Below are positions 42,735 to 54,700 of a stretch of 64,000 nucleotides of DNA, piece after piece. The DNA is from CBDATG01 sp965200145 (GTDB lineage Bacteria; Chloroflexota; Dehalococcoidia; Lucifugimonadales; Lucifugimonadaceae). Made by a program: the position numbers and the translations under genes. The DNA lies in the NCBI GenBank assembly GCA_965200145.1, contig CBDATG010000003.1, positions 248,001 through 312,000 of the forward strand, in the 5' to 3' direction. The notes below the pieces were generated by a model. It was not told the origin of the DNA and made no database searches. It worked only from the letters and a program-made list of their open reading frames with translations. How positions within the stretch are numbered: the stretch's first letter is position 1; every line of letters begins with the position of its first letter.

Positions 42735-45700
42735 TAGAGCGCCCGTTAGGAGAGTTAGTAGTAGGACTGCGTAGCCCGGCGTAGTTGCGCCGGTGTCTGG
42801 GGTGTCCGCCGGAGTGGACGGAGTCGTAGGCGCGGGGGCGGGGACTAGGCCTAGGCGGGCTACTGCTACTGTGGCTGGGAGCTGGGTCAGGGTGCCGCAT
42901 ACGGTCAGGTCGCCGGCGTTGGAGCGGATCTTGGTGCTCAGGATGCTCAGGTCGCCGGTGGACTTGCGCTGGACTACCACTACGTTGGAGAGGTCTGCGC
43001 GGAACTCCTGTGGGAATGGGAGGCAGGCCGTGGCCGGCTCGTTGAGCGTGTACGACGGTATGGGCGGCTCGCCGGTGTCTGCTATGGCGTTGATGTCGTA
43101 GTAGCTGCCTGCCAGGGACATCGTTGCGCCTGGGATTGGGGCCGGTGTCGGGATGTCTGATACGGCCGCGCCTATGCCTACTACCGTGCGGTCCGGGATC
43201 GCGCCTGCGGGTGCGGTAACCGTGATGTCTGCGCCGGTGAAGGTTCCGCCCTTGGTCGGCGTGAAGACCGTGTATGTGCCGCCCTTGTCGTCCGTCATGC
43301 TTGTCGGTATCGCGCCTGTGGGGTCTACCGGATCGGGTCGTGGCACCGGCACTGCCGGGATGCCTGAGACGCGGATCGTGAACGTTGCGGTGCACTGGGC
43401 CCGCTCTGCGTCGGTTATCTCTGCCGCGCCTTCGTGGTGGCTGGTGCATACGCCGTCGGGTTGCGCCTCGGCGGTTACGATGTATCTGCCTGGCGAGCTG
43501 GGGGCTGTGTATGTCACGCGCCGCCCATTGTTCGGTGTCGCGAATGTGCCGCCGGCGCTGCCTGTGCTGCCGTCAGCGAGCTTGTCCTCCCAGCGGAACA
43601 CCAGCTTGGAGCCGGGCTTGCCCGGGATGCTGTTGTCCAGCACCTCCTGGCCGTCGTATATGTCCACCGTCAGCGCGATCGTGTCGCCGGCGCGGACGCT
43701 CACCTCGCGCACTGTCGGGCGGATGGAGTGCACCTCTGCGATCCTGAGCCTCGCGCTGCCGGCGGCGTTGGCTACCGGGCTTGGTCCTGCGCCGGTCTGC
43801 ATCCGCAGCTCGAAGTCGTGCGAGATGCCTGACTCCAGGCCGGTGACCCACTTGCGCTGGGTCGAGCCGCGATCGCCCTCGTGGTCGACGCGGACCCAGT
43901 CCGACCACGTCTGCGTGCCGGTGGGCTTTGTGCGGTACTCGTAGTAGTCCGGCGTGTACAGCGCCGGGCTGGACCACTGCAGCAGTATCACGCCGGACGA
44001 TTCTGATGCCTCGAAGTCCTCAGCCTTGACCAGCGGCGCCGCTTGCGCCTTTTTCTTCAGCAGCGGTAGCGTGAAGCCGGTCATCGCGGTGTACGCGCGC
44101 ACCTCGATGTCGTACTCCACGCCGGGGGTCAGGCCTGGTATCAGGAACTGCCTGGCGCCCGCCTGCGGCGTCACCTTGAACCATCGTGACCAATCGCCCG
44201 GGTTGGCTGTGCGGTATCGGTATATGAACGGATCGGTGCCGCCGGGCAGATCGATGGCGATGCGGCCCGGTATGGCGGCAGCGGCCACGTCGTATGCGGC
44301 TGGGATCGCGGGCGCGGGCGGGTTCGCTCTGGCGTCCGAGTCCGTGAAGCTCGCGCTACGTGCCGATGCCGACGCGGATGCGGCCATGGACCGTCCCACG
44401 TTCGTTATCGCCGCGCGCACCTCCAGCTGGTACGCCGCACCTTCGTTGAGCAGCGTGATCGTCGTGCTGGGCGTCATCGTCGCGGCTACGCTGGTCCAGC
44501 CCTCAGCCGCCGGCCACGGGTCGGCGGATAGCGAGGATAGCCTGTAGCGGTACTCGTAGCTCGTCGCGCCGGTGACCGCCATCCAGGAGAGGTCCACCTC
44601 GCCGGGGAATGTTCCCGTCGTCGCCATGAAGGATGCCGGGGTTGGGACAGGCGTGGGAGTGCCAGTGGTTGACTCGGCCGCCGATGCGCCGACGGTCTGC
44701 ATCACCGCACGCACCTCGAATGTGCGCGACATGCCAGCAAGCAGCCCTGTGTAGGTGTACGGGCTCGCCGTGGCCGATGTCCATGACGACCACGCGCCGG
44801 TTGTGCCCAGTCTGTGCCGCAGCTCGTAGCGCAGGATCGTCACGCCGGTGGGCGCGCTCCAGCTCAGGTTGACCTCGCCCGGATTGGTGCCGCCGCTTGC
44901 CATGAAGTCGGTGGGCGGTGGGACTGGCCTTGCAGTCTGCGTGGCAGTCACGGGCAGGCTGTTGCCCACGGCGGTCACGGCGATCAGCTGGACGTCGTAG
45001 CTGACTCCCGCCCAGAGGCTGGTGACGGTGAACGACGTCCCTGTGCCGGCGGATGCCCAGTTCGAGTACGCCGATCCCGCCTGCGTCGCGCGCTTGTATC
45101 GGTAGTCGTAGCGCGTCGGGCTGCCCTGCATCGGTGCCAGCCATGTCAGGTCCAGCTCGCCGGCGTTTGTGCCCTGCGCCGCGGCGAAGTTGCGCGGTCC
45201 GTGCCGTGACTGCGCCTGCGCCGTCCTGGTCGGCGTGGGCTGGCTGCTGCTGCCGGAGACAACGGCGCGCAGCTGCACATCATAGCTCGCCGCGTTCGTC
45301 AGGCCCATGATGGTGTAGGACGTGCCAGAGCCCGCGGATGCCCATGATCCGGTCCCGGTTGCCGGGTAGTTCGTCGCGCTTGCCAGCTTGTATCGGTACT
45401 GGTAGCTCGCGTCGGTAACCGCTGCCCATGTCAGGTTGATGGATCCGGGAGCGGAGCCTGAGCTCGCCGCGAAGCTGCCAGGGATTGGCACGTTGGACGC
45501 GCGCGCCGTCTGCGTCGCGCTCGCGGCGGATGCGCCGATCGCATCGGACCAGTGGAAGCGCAGCTGCACGTGGTACCATGTGCCGGCGTTCAATCTGGTG
45601 AAGGTCAGCGAGTTCTCGTTGTACGCGTTGGAGTCGGCATCCGAGCCGTCGCCGATGTCTGTCCATCCCATGTCGCCGCTGGTTGGCCAGCTGTCGGATA

Positions 45701-48700
45701 CCGCCTTGCGCCTGTACTGGTACTTCGCCTCGCTACCGCTGGTGGCAGACTGCGCCGTCCATGTGATCCTTATCGCGCCGGCAGTGTCCGTCGATGTTGA
45801 TGCGGTGAAGTTGCTCGGTACCGCCACCGCGGTGGGAGTTCCCTCCACGTCTCGGGCGGCGGACATGAGCGAGCTGGAGGGCACGAAGCGCACCTCGATG
45901 TCGTGCAGCTGGCCGTTCATCAGGTTCGGTATGGTGTATGACGCCGTCGTGCGGGTGCTGCCCGGGACATCCGTCCATCCGCCGCCGGACGGCCAGGTCG
46001 CCGTCGCCGGCGGCGGCGGCGATGCGATTCTCGTGCGGTACTGGTACTTCGCCGCGGTGAACCCGGTGCCGAAGGTGGTCTGCGCGTCCCATGTCAGCGC
46101 GATCTCGCCAGGGTTCGTGCCGCCCGCGGCGCGCAGGTTCGCAGGCCGCGCCAGTCCGGAGCGGGCGCCCGTTGCGGATACCGCCTCGCTGTGGTAGTTC
46201 GCGATCTTGGGCGGCTCGCCGGTCGTGTCCGTGCCGTCGTCTATCGCGGCGCGCAGCTGGATGTCGTACAGCGTGTATGCTGTCAGGCCGGTTATCGTGT
46301 GCGAAGTGGTGCTCGCCGCCGGTATGTTGACCCAGCCCAGAGGTGCGGTGGTTGGCCAGGATGCGGAAGGCAGCTTCGTGCGGTACTGGTACTGCACCAC
46401 CGCGTCGCCGGTCGGCAGTCCGGTGGTGATGGCGGTCCAGGTGATGTCTATCTCGCCGGGACCGTCCCCGGTCGTTGCATTCAGCGTGGTCGGCGCGGCT
46501 ACCTCCTTCGCCGTCGCCGTGGCAGTCGTGCTGGCTCCAGGCTCACTCGCTCCAGAGCCTGACTGTGCACGGATCTGCACCGTGTAGCCAACGCCTGCCC
46601 AGAGGCTCGTGATCGTGTACGCCGTCTCGTTCGCGCGGCCGTCGCTACCGGAGTCCGGGACATCCGCCCAATCGATGTACGCGCTGTCCGCCTGACCTGT
46701 CCGCTTGTGTCGGTACTGGAATCCGGTGTGCGTGCCGCCGGTTGGCACCGTCCAGCCGAGATCTATCTCGCCCGGGTTCGTGCCGGTCGTCGCGGTGTAG
46801 CTAGTCGGCGGCGACTGCGGCTGTGCGTTCGCAGAATCCGACGAAGTGGGACCAAATGTGGCAGCGGCAGTGTGCGCACGCAGCTCGAAGTCGTAGGTGC
46901 TGCCGCCGGTCAGACCGGTCACCGTGTAGGAGGTCTCATCCGCGAGTCCGTTGGTGCCGCTGTCCGGGACGTCCGCCCAGCCGAACGGCGACGTCGCCGG
47001 CCAGTCGGCTCCCATCAGCCTGCTCCGGTACTGGTACTTCGTGATGCCGGACACTGCATCCCATGACAGGTCCACAGTGTCGGTAACCGAGCCCGATGTC
47101 GCGCTGAAGTTCGGCGGCGCGGGTATGGCCGACGCAGTGGCGGTCGCAGTAGCCGCGGCGGATGTGCCGACGGCGGTGGTCCAGAAGAAGCGCAGCTCAA
47201 CATCGTACAGAGTGCCGGCACTCAGCCCGGTCACCGTGAAGCCGTCCTCGTCGTAGGTGTGCGAGTCGGTGTCGTCGCTGTCGCCGATGTCGGTCCAGCC
47301 CATGGTGGCGGTGCTCGGCCACGCAGCGCCGTCCGCCTTGATGCGGTACTGATGCTGCGACGAGCTGTCGGTGGAGTCTATCTGCGCGTCCCATGACAGG
47401 TCCACGGCGCCCGCGGCGGATGTGGACGTAACAGCCCTGAAAGTCGTCGGGGTCGGCACGGCGGTGGGAGTCCCCTGGAACTTCGCCGCGGCGGATGTCA
47501 GTGAGCTGCTGGGCAGGAAGCGCAGCTCTATGTCGTACAGCTGGCGGTTCATCAGTCCCGAGAGCGTGGTTGCCAAGGTGGTGCGGGAGCTGCCGGAGAT
47601 GTCCGCCCAACCGAACGGGCTCGCAGCAGGGAACGACGCGGTGGCAAGCTTGTAGCGGATCTGGTACTTGGCATCCGTGAACGTCGAGCCGAAGGTCGTC
47701 TGCGCCACCCAGTTGATCGATATCTGGCCAGGGTCTGTGCCGCCGGTCGCCTGCGGGTCGTTCGGGATTGCCAGCCCGGAGCGGGTGTTCGTGTCGGACG
47801 CGGACGCGCTGTGGTACTCAGGCGTCGTCGCCGTGCCCTCGTCGTTGTCATGTATCGCCGCGCGCAGCTCGACGTCGTATGCCGCGTACGCCGTCAGACC
47901 GGTGATCTTGTAGCTCGTCTCGTCGGCCTGGCCGTCGGCAGGATCGTCCTGGTCCGGCACCTGCGCCCATGCGCCTGCACCAGTGGTCGGGTACGATGTC
48001 GCGCTGTTGAGCTTGTAGCGGTACTCGTAACGCACCACCGCGTCGGATACAGCCGGTGTACCGGGCGTCGAAGGCAGTCCAGAGGTGATGGCGGCCCACG
48101 ACAGGTCTATCTCGCCAGGACCAGTGCCGCGTGTGGCGGTGAAGCTCGTCGGCGCAGCGACTACCTGCGCGGTCGCGGTCGCAGTCGTACCCGCGCCGGG
48201 AGTACTCGTACCCTCGGTCGCAACTACGCGCAGCTGAACGTTGTAGCTCACTCCTGCCCAAAGGCTGCCTATCGTGTACGCCGCCTCATCAGCTTGAGAG
48301 TTGCCGCTGTCGCTGCCGTCTGGAACCTGTTGCCATGTTGCAGGGTATGCCGCCTCGGTGGTGGCACGCTTGTAGCGGTACTCAAAGCGCGTGATCGTGC
48401 CAGCCGTCGGTGCCACCCATGTCAGGGCGATCTGGCCAGGGCTGGTCCCAGTCGAGGCGGTGAAGCTGGTCGGCGGAGCCTGCGTCTGCGCCGATGCAGT
48501 CTGCATCGCAGCAGTACTCTCTGCTCCGCCGCTACCGACCGCCTTGAACTCGAAGTTGTAGCTCGTGCCACCCGTCAGGCCAGTTACCGTGTACGCAGTC
48601 TCATCGTACAGGTGCATGTTCGCATCGCCGCTGTCCGGAACATCAGTCCAGGTGCCCCAGGTGTTCGTGCCGGCTGTCCTGTACCGGTACTGGTACTTCG

Positions 48701-51700
48701 TCGCGCCGTTCACTACGTCCCAACTGAGGTTCACAGTGCCACCAACAGTGCCTGCCGATGCCATGAAGTTCGGCGGAGTCGGCACCGTGGACGCCGTCGC
48801 CATCGCACGCACCTCAGTCGACGTGCCTAGCGCAGTAGTCCACAGGAAGCGCAGCTGCACATCGTACGCCGCGCCAGCCGTCAGGCCAGAAACGGTGACA
48901 CCGGTCTCGTCGTGTTTGTTGTTGCCCATGTCGCCACCGTCGGCGACTGCGGTCCAGCCTTGCGTGCTGGTGGTTGGCCAAGACACGTTCGTGCGCTTGA
49001 TCCGGTACTCGAACTGCGCACTGGCGTCGGTCGAAGCCGACTGGGCATCCCATGACAGGTCTATCGCAGTGGCGGCTGATTGAGAGGCTCTGGCGGTGAA
49101 GCCAGTGGGTGGCGGCACGACTCCAGCGCGTGCCTGCACCACCTCCAGAGATGGAATATGCGTGAAGGCCGTGCCGTCGGCGGTGAAGCTGACGACGATG
49201 TCGTACAGCGCTCCAGGAACCAGTCCGGTGTGCTGGTAGCCAACCTCGTCGTGCTGGTCCGAGCCGGGATCGCTCTGGTCGCCGAAGTAGACCCATCCGG
49301 TGGCGCCACCAGGAGGCCAGTTCTGGTTCGCGAATTTGAGACGCGTGGCGAACTGCGCCTGCGCAGCCTGATTCGCAGTCTGCAAGTCCCAGGACACATC
49401 TATAGTCCCAGGTGTGCTTCCCGTTGCAGCTGTCAATCCGCGCGGCTGGTATCCTGCACGGATGTCTCGGATCAAAGCGGGGGTACCAGGCGCGGTTCCA
49501 ACCATCAGACGCACCTCGAAGTCGTACGGACGGCGGGGGTTCAAGCCAGTGACGCGGAAAGCATCCTCGTCGTGCGTGTTCGTGCCAGTATCAGTGTCAA
49601 CGCTGTCGTCAGGAACGTCTGCCCAGGACTCCCAAGTCGCAACATCAGATGCCTTGTATCTAACTTGGAACTTCGTAGTGGCGGTCTGGTGCGCCGTCTG
49701 CTGGTCCCAACTGAGGTCTACGACACCGTGCGTCGCGCTAGAGGTGGCACCCAGGTTCGCAGGCGCAGCGATACCCATGGGTGTTGCGGTGGCTTTAGCG
49801 GCAAGCGATGTCCCGATGGAGTTGCTCCAGTGGAACCGCAGCTCGAAGTCGTAAGATGCCGGCTCAAGCTGGCTGACCGTGGCGGTCGCAGTGGAGTGGC
49901 TCGATCCGGAGATGTCCGCCCAGCCGAACGGGCTGGTGATCGGCCAATCATCACTCGTCTTCTTGTATCGCAGCTGATACTTCGCCTGAGAACCCTGCTC
50001 CGCGGTCTGCGCGTCCCAAGTTAGTGTGACGGCGGTGAGAGCACCGGCAGCGGCCCTGAAGTTCGTCGGCGTCGGCGCAAACGATGCGCGGGCCTGTACG
50101 ACGGGTTGGTTTTGTTCGCGGTACCATGCGCCACAGACGTTTCCAGTAATCGTCACCTGGTACAGTGCGCCCGGCGTTAGTCCGGTGAAGGTGTGACTCG
50201 TGGCGTGGCCGAGACCGCCGGACCAACTAGGCCAGCCGCCGCCGAACGCCCTGTGTCGGATTATGTAATCCCCGCCGGAACAGCCTAGCCCATGCGCGTC
50301 CCAGGTGACATGTATGGAACCGGGCGCGGTTCCGGGCGCGGCGGAGAAATTACGTGGGAGATAACCTGATAGCACGTTGTTCACTCTGACGGGAGTTGAC
50401 CCGGACGTTCCGACTACGAATCGCAACTCGATGTCGCAGCGGCCTCGGGTCTGCGGGCAGCCCATGTTGTGACTCGTCTCGTCGTACTGGAACGCGTCCG
50501 CATCGTTGCTGTCAGGAACGTCCGTCCAAGCGCCCCACGCAGTCTCTGCCGCCGCCGATAGCTTGGCACGCACCTGGAACTTGGAACCAGCCGCAGTCAC
50601 AGTCGTCTGCTCGTTCCATGTGACCCTGACGATGCCGGGCGCGGCGCCTGTGACAGCCCTGACGTTCGTCAGAGTCGGGAATGCCGATGGTGTGCCGATT
50701 GCCAGAGCGGGGGCAGACGTACCCACAGCCTCACTCCAGAAGAAACGCAGCTGCACAGTGTAAGACACGCCTTCCAGACCGACGACAGTAGCAGCAGCCG
50801 TCGAGTGGTCCGATCCAGATACATCCGCCCATCCAAGGTCGCCCGTCGTGGGCCACGGATCTGCCGCCTTCTTGTAGCGCACCTGGTACTTGGCAGTGGT
50901 GACGGTGGTGGCAGACTGCGCGTTCCAGGTGAGACTAATTGATCCGTAACCCGTGGTCGATTGCAGCATGTCGATGGCGCCGATGGAGGCAGGTGTCACG
51001 GTGGCAGAAGCTGCCGCGCTTGGGCCGTTTACATAGAAGCGCAGCTCGACCTGTGTGTTCGCACCGTTCTGCGCGCTGAAGCTGTGGCTGTTCGTAGTCG
51101 GACCTGAACTCGGGATGTCCGTCCAGCCGCCGTCTTCGGGCCAGCTGCTGCCAACGACGCGGTGGCGGAACTCGTAGTGCGGTCCAGTACCAGACACGGC
51201 AGTCTGCATGTTCCAGGTCAGGTTGACCTGGCCAGGAGTAGTAGTCGCGCTTGCGGAAAAGCCAGTCGGTGTTGCGATGACGGTCGTCGTCGCGTCCGCA
51301 GTGCTAGCAGCTGATGCACCAACTGCGTCACTGAAGTGGAAGCGCAACTCGAAGTTGTACGCAACGCCCGATTCAAGGTCTCTAACAGTGTGTTGCGCGG
51401 TGCCGTGTGCTGAACCCGCAATGTCTGCCCAGCCCATGTCGCCGCCAGTTGGCCAGCTCGCACTCGACTTCTTGTAGCGCAGCTGATACTTCGCACCTGC
51501 ACCCTGCTCCAACGTCTGTGCTGTCCAGTTGAGTCGGACGGAGCCTTGCAAGGCGGTTGCGTTCAGACCAGCAGGCGATGAGACCGCTCCCGTCGTGGCG
51601 GTCGAAGTAACTGCAGGCGACGCACCAACAGCGTTGCTCCAGTGAAAGCGCATTCCAACCTCGACGCTGCGGTTGTTCAGCAACCCCGAAAGAGTGTAGC

Positions 51701-54700
51701 TGTTCGTCGCATGACCACTGCCAGAGATCGTAGCCCACTCTGTCCATGTGCCTCCGGTGTACCGATAGCGCAACTCATAGTTGGCCTGAGCGCCCTGCTC
51801 AGCAGTCTGGCGAGTCCAAGTCAGGTTCAGCGCACCGGGGGTACCAGTCGCAGCTGAGAACGAGGCAGGAGTCGGAACCGCCGTCGCAGTACCCGTAGTC
51901 GACGCCGCCGAGAGCGAACCGACAGTGTCGTCGCGATGCAGGCGCACCTCTATGTCATATTCCACACCGTTCAGCAATCCGGTGAGCCCGTAACCGACCT
52001 CGTTGTGTGCATCGGTGTCTGCATCGCCGCCGGTACCACTGCTGTCCGGGACATCCGTCCACGGCACGCCTTTCCAGCTGGTAGTTGTGCGCGGTTTGCG
52101 ACGCACCTGGAACCGCGTCTGAGCATGCGTGAAGGCCGTCTGGCGCATCCAGGCAAGGGTGATAGTACCAGGCGCAGTGCCGCCAGTGGCGGTCAGCGTC
52201 GACGGTATGGTGTTAGAGGTCGCGGTCGCGGTTGCACGGTTGGTGAAGTAATCCGGTGCCGCGTCGGCATCGGTGCCGTCTATGGCACCGACCAGCTGGA
52301 CGTTGTAAGACACGCCGGGCGTCAGCTCCGCACCGGCGATGGTGTGGCTGGTGCCAGTGCCAGCGGAATGCCACTCGCCGTACAGGGACGCAGACGTGCG
52401 TTTATAGCGGTAGTAGTACTCAGCGACAGAATGGCCAGACGGCAGGTCAGACTGCATCACAGCAGTCCATCCAAGCACTATGAAGCCCGCCGCGGTGGTG
52501 CTGGTCGTGGCGGTGAAACCCGACAGCCAGTTCGCAGGCGTAGTCGTCGCAGTCCCATCGATGGGTGTGCTCGGAGGCCCAGTAGTCGTGATGACGCGCA
52601 GTTGCACCTGGTAACCGACTCCAGATTCGAACGCGTCAGCGGTTACTGACTTGGTACCGCTGGCGAGTGTGATGGGTGCAATGCGCCAAGGCGTCCAGGG
52701 ATCAGCAGTGGAAGGACGATAACGCAGCTGGTAAGCGACGAATGCCGCGCTGGAGGTGTGCGACCACTGCGCCATGATCGAACCGCGGTTCCCGCTGGTG
52801 CTCAAGCCAGGAGCCGCGCTGGCAGTGTCAGAAGCCTTGTGCGGCGCTGACCAGTGCGGTTGAGCAATGCAGTCCGGCGTCGTGCCGCTGATGTAGTCGT
52901 AGCGGTCCGGACCCGCTGTGCCAGCACTCGCACACGATGTTACCGCAGCAGGTTGGTAACCCGTCTGCTTCAGAGTCGCAGCGGAACCCGTCACCGTAGT
53001 GGCGTAGAAAGAGCTAGAGTCCAAACCGATGTCCAGGTTCCCAATGCTCCCGCCAGCCGCCAGCATCGCCGCGATGATCGCACCATGCAGCGTATCAGCA
53101 GCAGCAGTAGTGACACTGTTCTCGGTCGTGTCAACGTATGGCACGATCTTCTCTCGGACTCCCGTGAAGACCTTGTACGAGTAGTGGTGCTCGGTGATGG
53201 TGTTGCCCGCAAGGTGCAACCCCAAGCCAGGGGTGAACTCCGACCCCCTGCGTCCCAGATTGACTAGCTTCTCGAACCAGCGCGTGTTGATGCGCGTCAA
53301 GGCGTTGTCCGACAGGTCCAAGCCGTTCAGGTGTGTCAGCGGGTCGAATACGCGTCCTGGCAGGCCGGTATCGGTGAGATTGTTGCCTGCAAGCTGTAAC
53401 GAGTTGCCGGTCGTCGCAGTGACCGCGGCCACGCCTGCGAACAGATCGGCAGGCAACGAGGTGAGCTCGTTCTGGCTCAGGTCAAGCCAGCGCAGCGGGA
53501 TGCCTTGGAACAGACGCGGCGGAAGCGACTCAAGCGCATTGCCCGAAAGATCAAAGTGCGTGGCATTCGTAAGGTACGCAAAGTCATCCCAGTCAAGTGT
53601 CGTCAGCTTTGGCGATTCCGGGAACGTCCTGTCAGGTCGCAGATTGAAGGGATGCGACGCGCTGGTCACGACGAGGTTTGTGAGGTTCGTGATACTCACC
53701 GCCTGCGTGTCGGACGCAGATTGGCACGGCGAAAGCGCAGTCACCGCGGCGGGAGTGGTCGTGACACCGCTAAGTCTTACGTTGTCCTTCAGGTGACGGA
53801 TGATCTCGTTCGCAACGGCAAGGTTGCGCGTGCAGAGGTTGACTGTAGTGGCACCGGTCAGGCTCCTATCAAGTGCAAGCGTGCCGTCGTGTCCCCAAGC
53901 CTTCAACACCGGCAGATTCGTCTCGTCACCGAAGTGCCATACGTCGACTCTCGGCTCGTTGGCGGCGAGCGGCTCGAAGGAGCCGTCGATGGGGTAGTCG
54001 TCAAAGCCGGCGAACGGCCCGCTGTAAGTGACGGGAGCAACCATCGCCGCCTTGCTCGCAGAGATCGTCCCGGCACCGGCACCCGTGTTGGTCGTCGAAT
54101 CGCCGCCGTCGCTTGCATCGGTGGTGTTGTCGCCAACGCAGTTGATGTAGCGGCCCTGCCCGTTCTGGTTATCACCCACGACTGTGCCGCGCTGTCCAGA
54201 GTCGACGTCTCCGGAGAAGTAGCTGTTAATGCATGTTGACTTGTTGACCCCGCTTGGTCCGCGCTGGTGTTCCATCTGTCCGACGAGTCCACCGTGATTC
54301 AGGGACGACCCGCCGACGCGCGTTCCGACAACGTATGAATGCGCGACGACCCCGAAGCTGTCGTCGCTCGTCGTGACTCTTCCGGCGATGCCGCCGGAGA
54401 CGGCGTAGCCGACTGAGCCGCCATTGACGTAGCTGCCGATCAATTTCCCTTCTAGTCTGCCGACGATGCCGCCGTCGGGCGGGCCCTCTGAGGACCAGAA
54501 ACTCGGAGAGATTACGCCGACGCCTTCCACGGATCCGCCTGGATCAATCTTTGCGAAGAGTCCCTGTGCTTGGAGATTAGTGTTTTGGAGCCCACGAACT
54601 GTGAAGCCGTGCCCAACGAACTTGGCTGAGTAACCGTCGAAGTTTTCCGAATGCCAGTGACCGATAACCACGCTGCCGCCGGTGAGGTCGATGTCCCTGA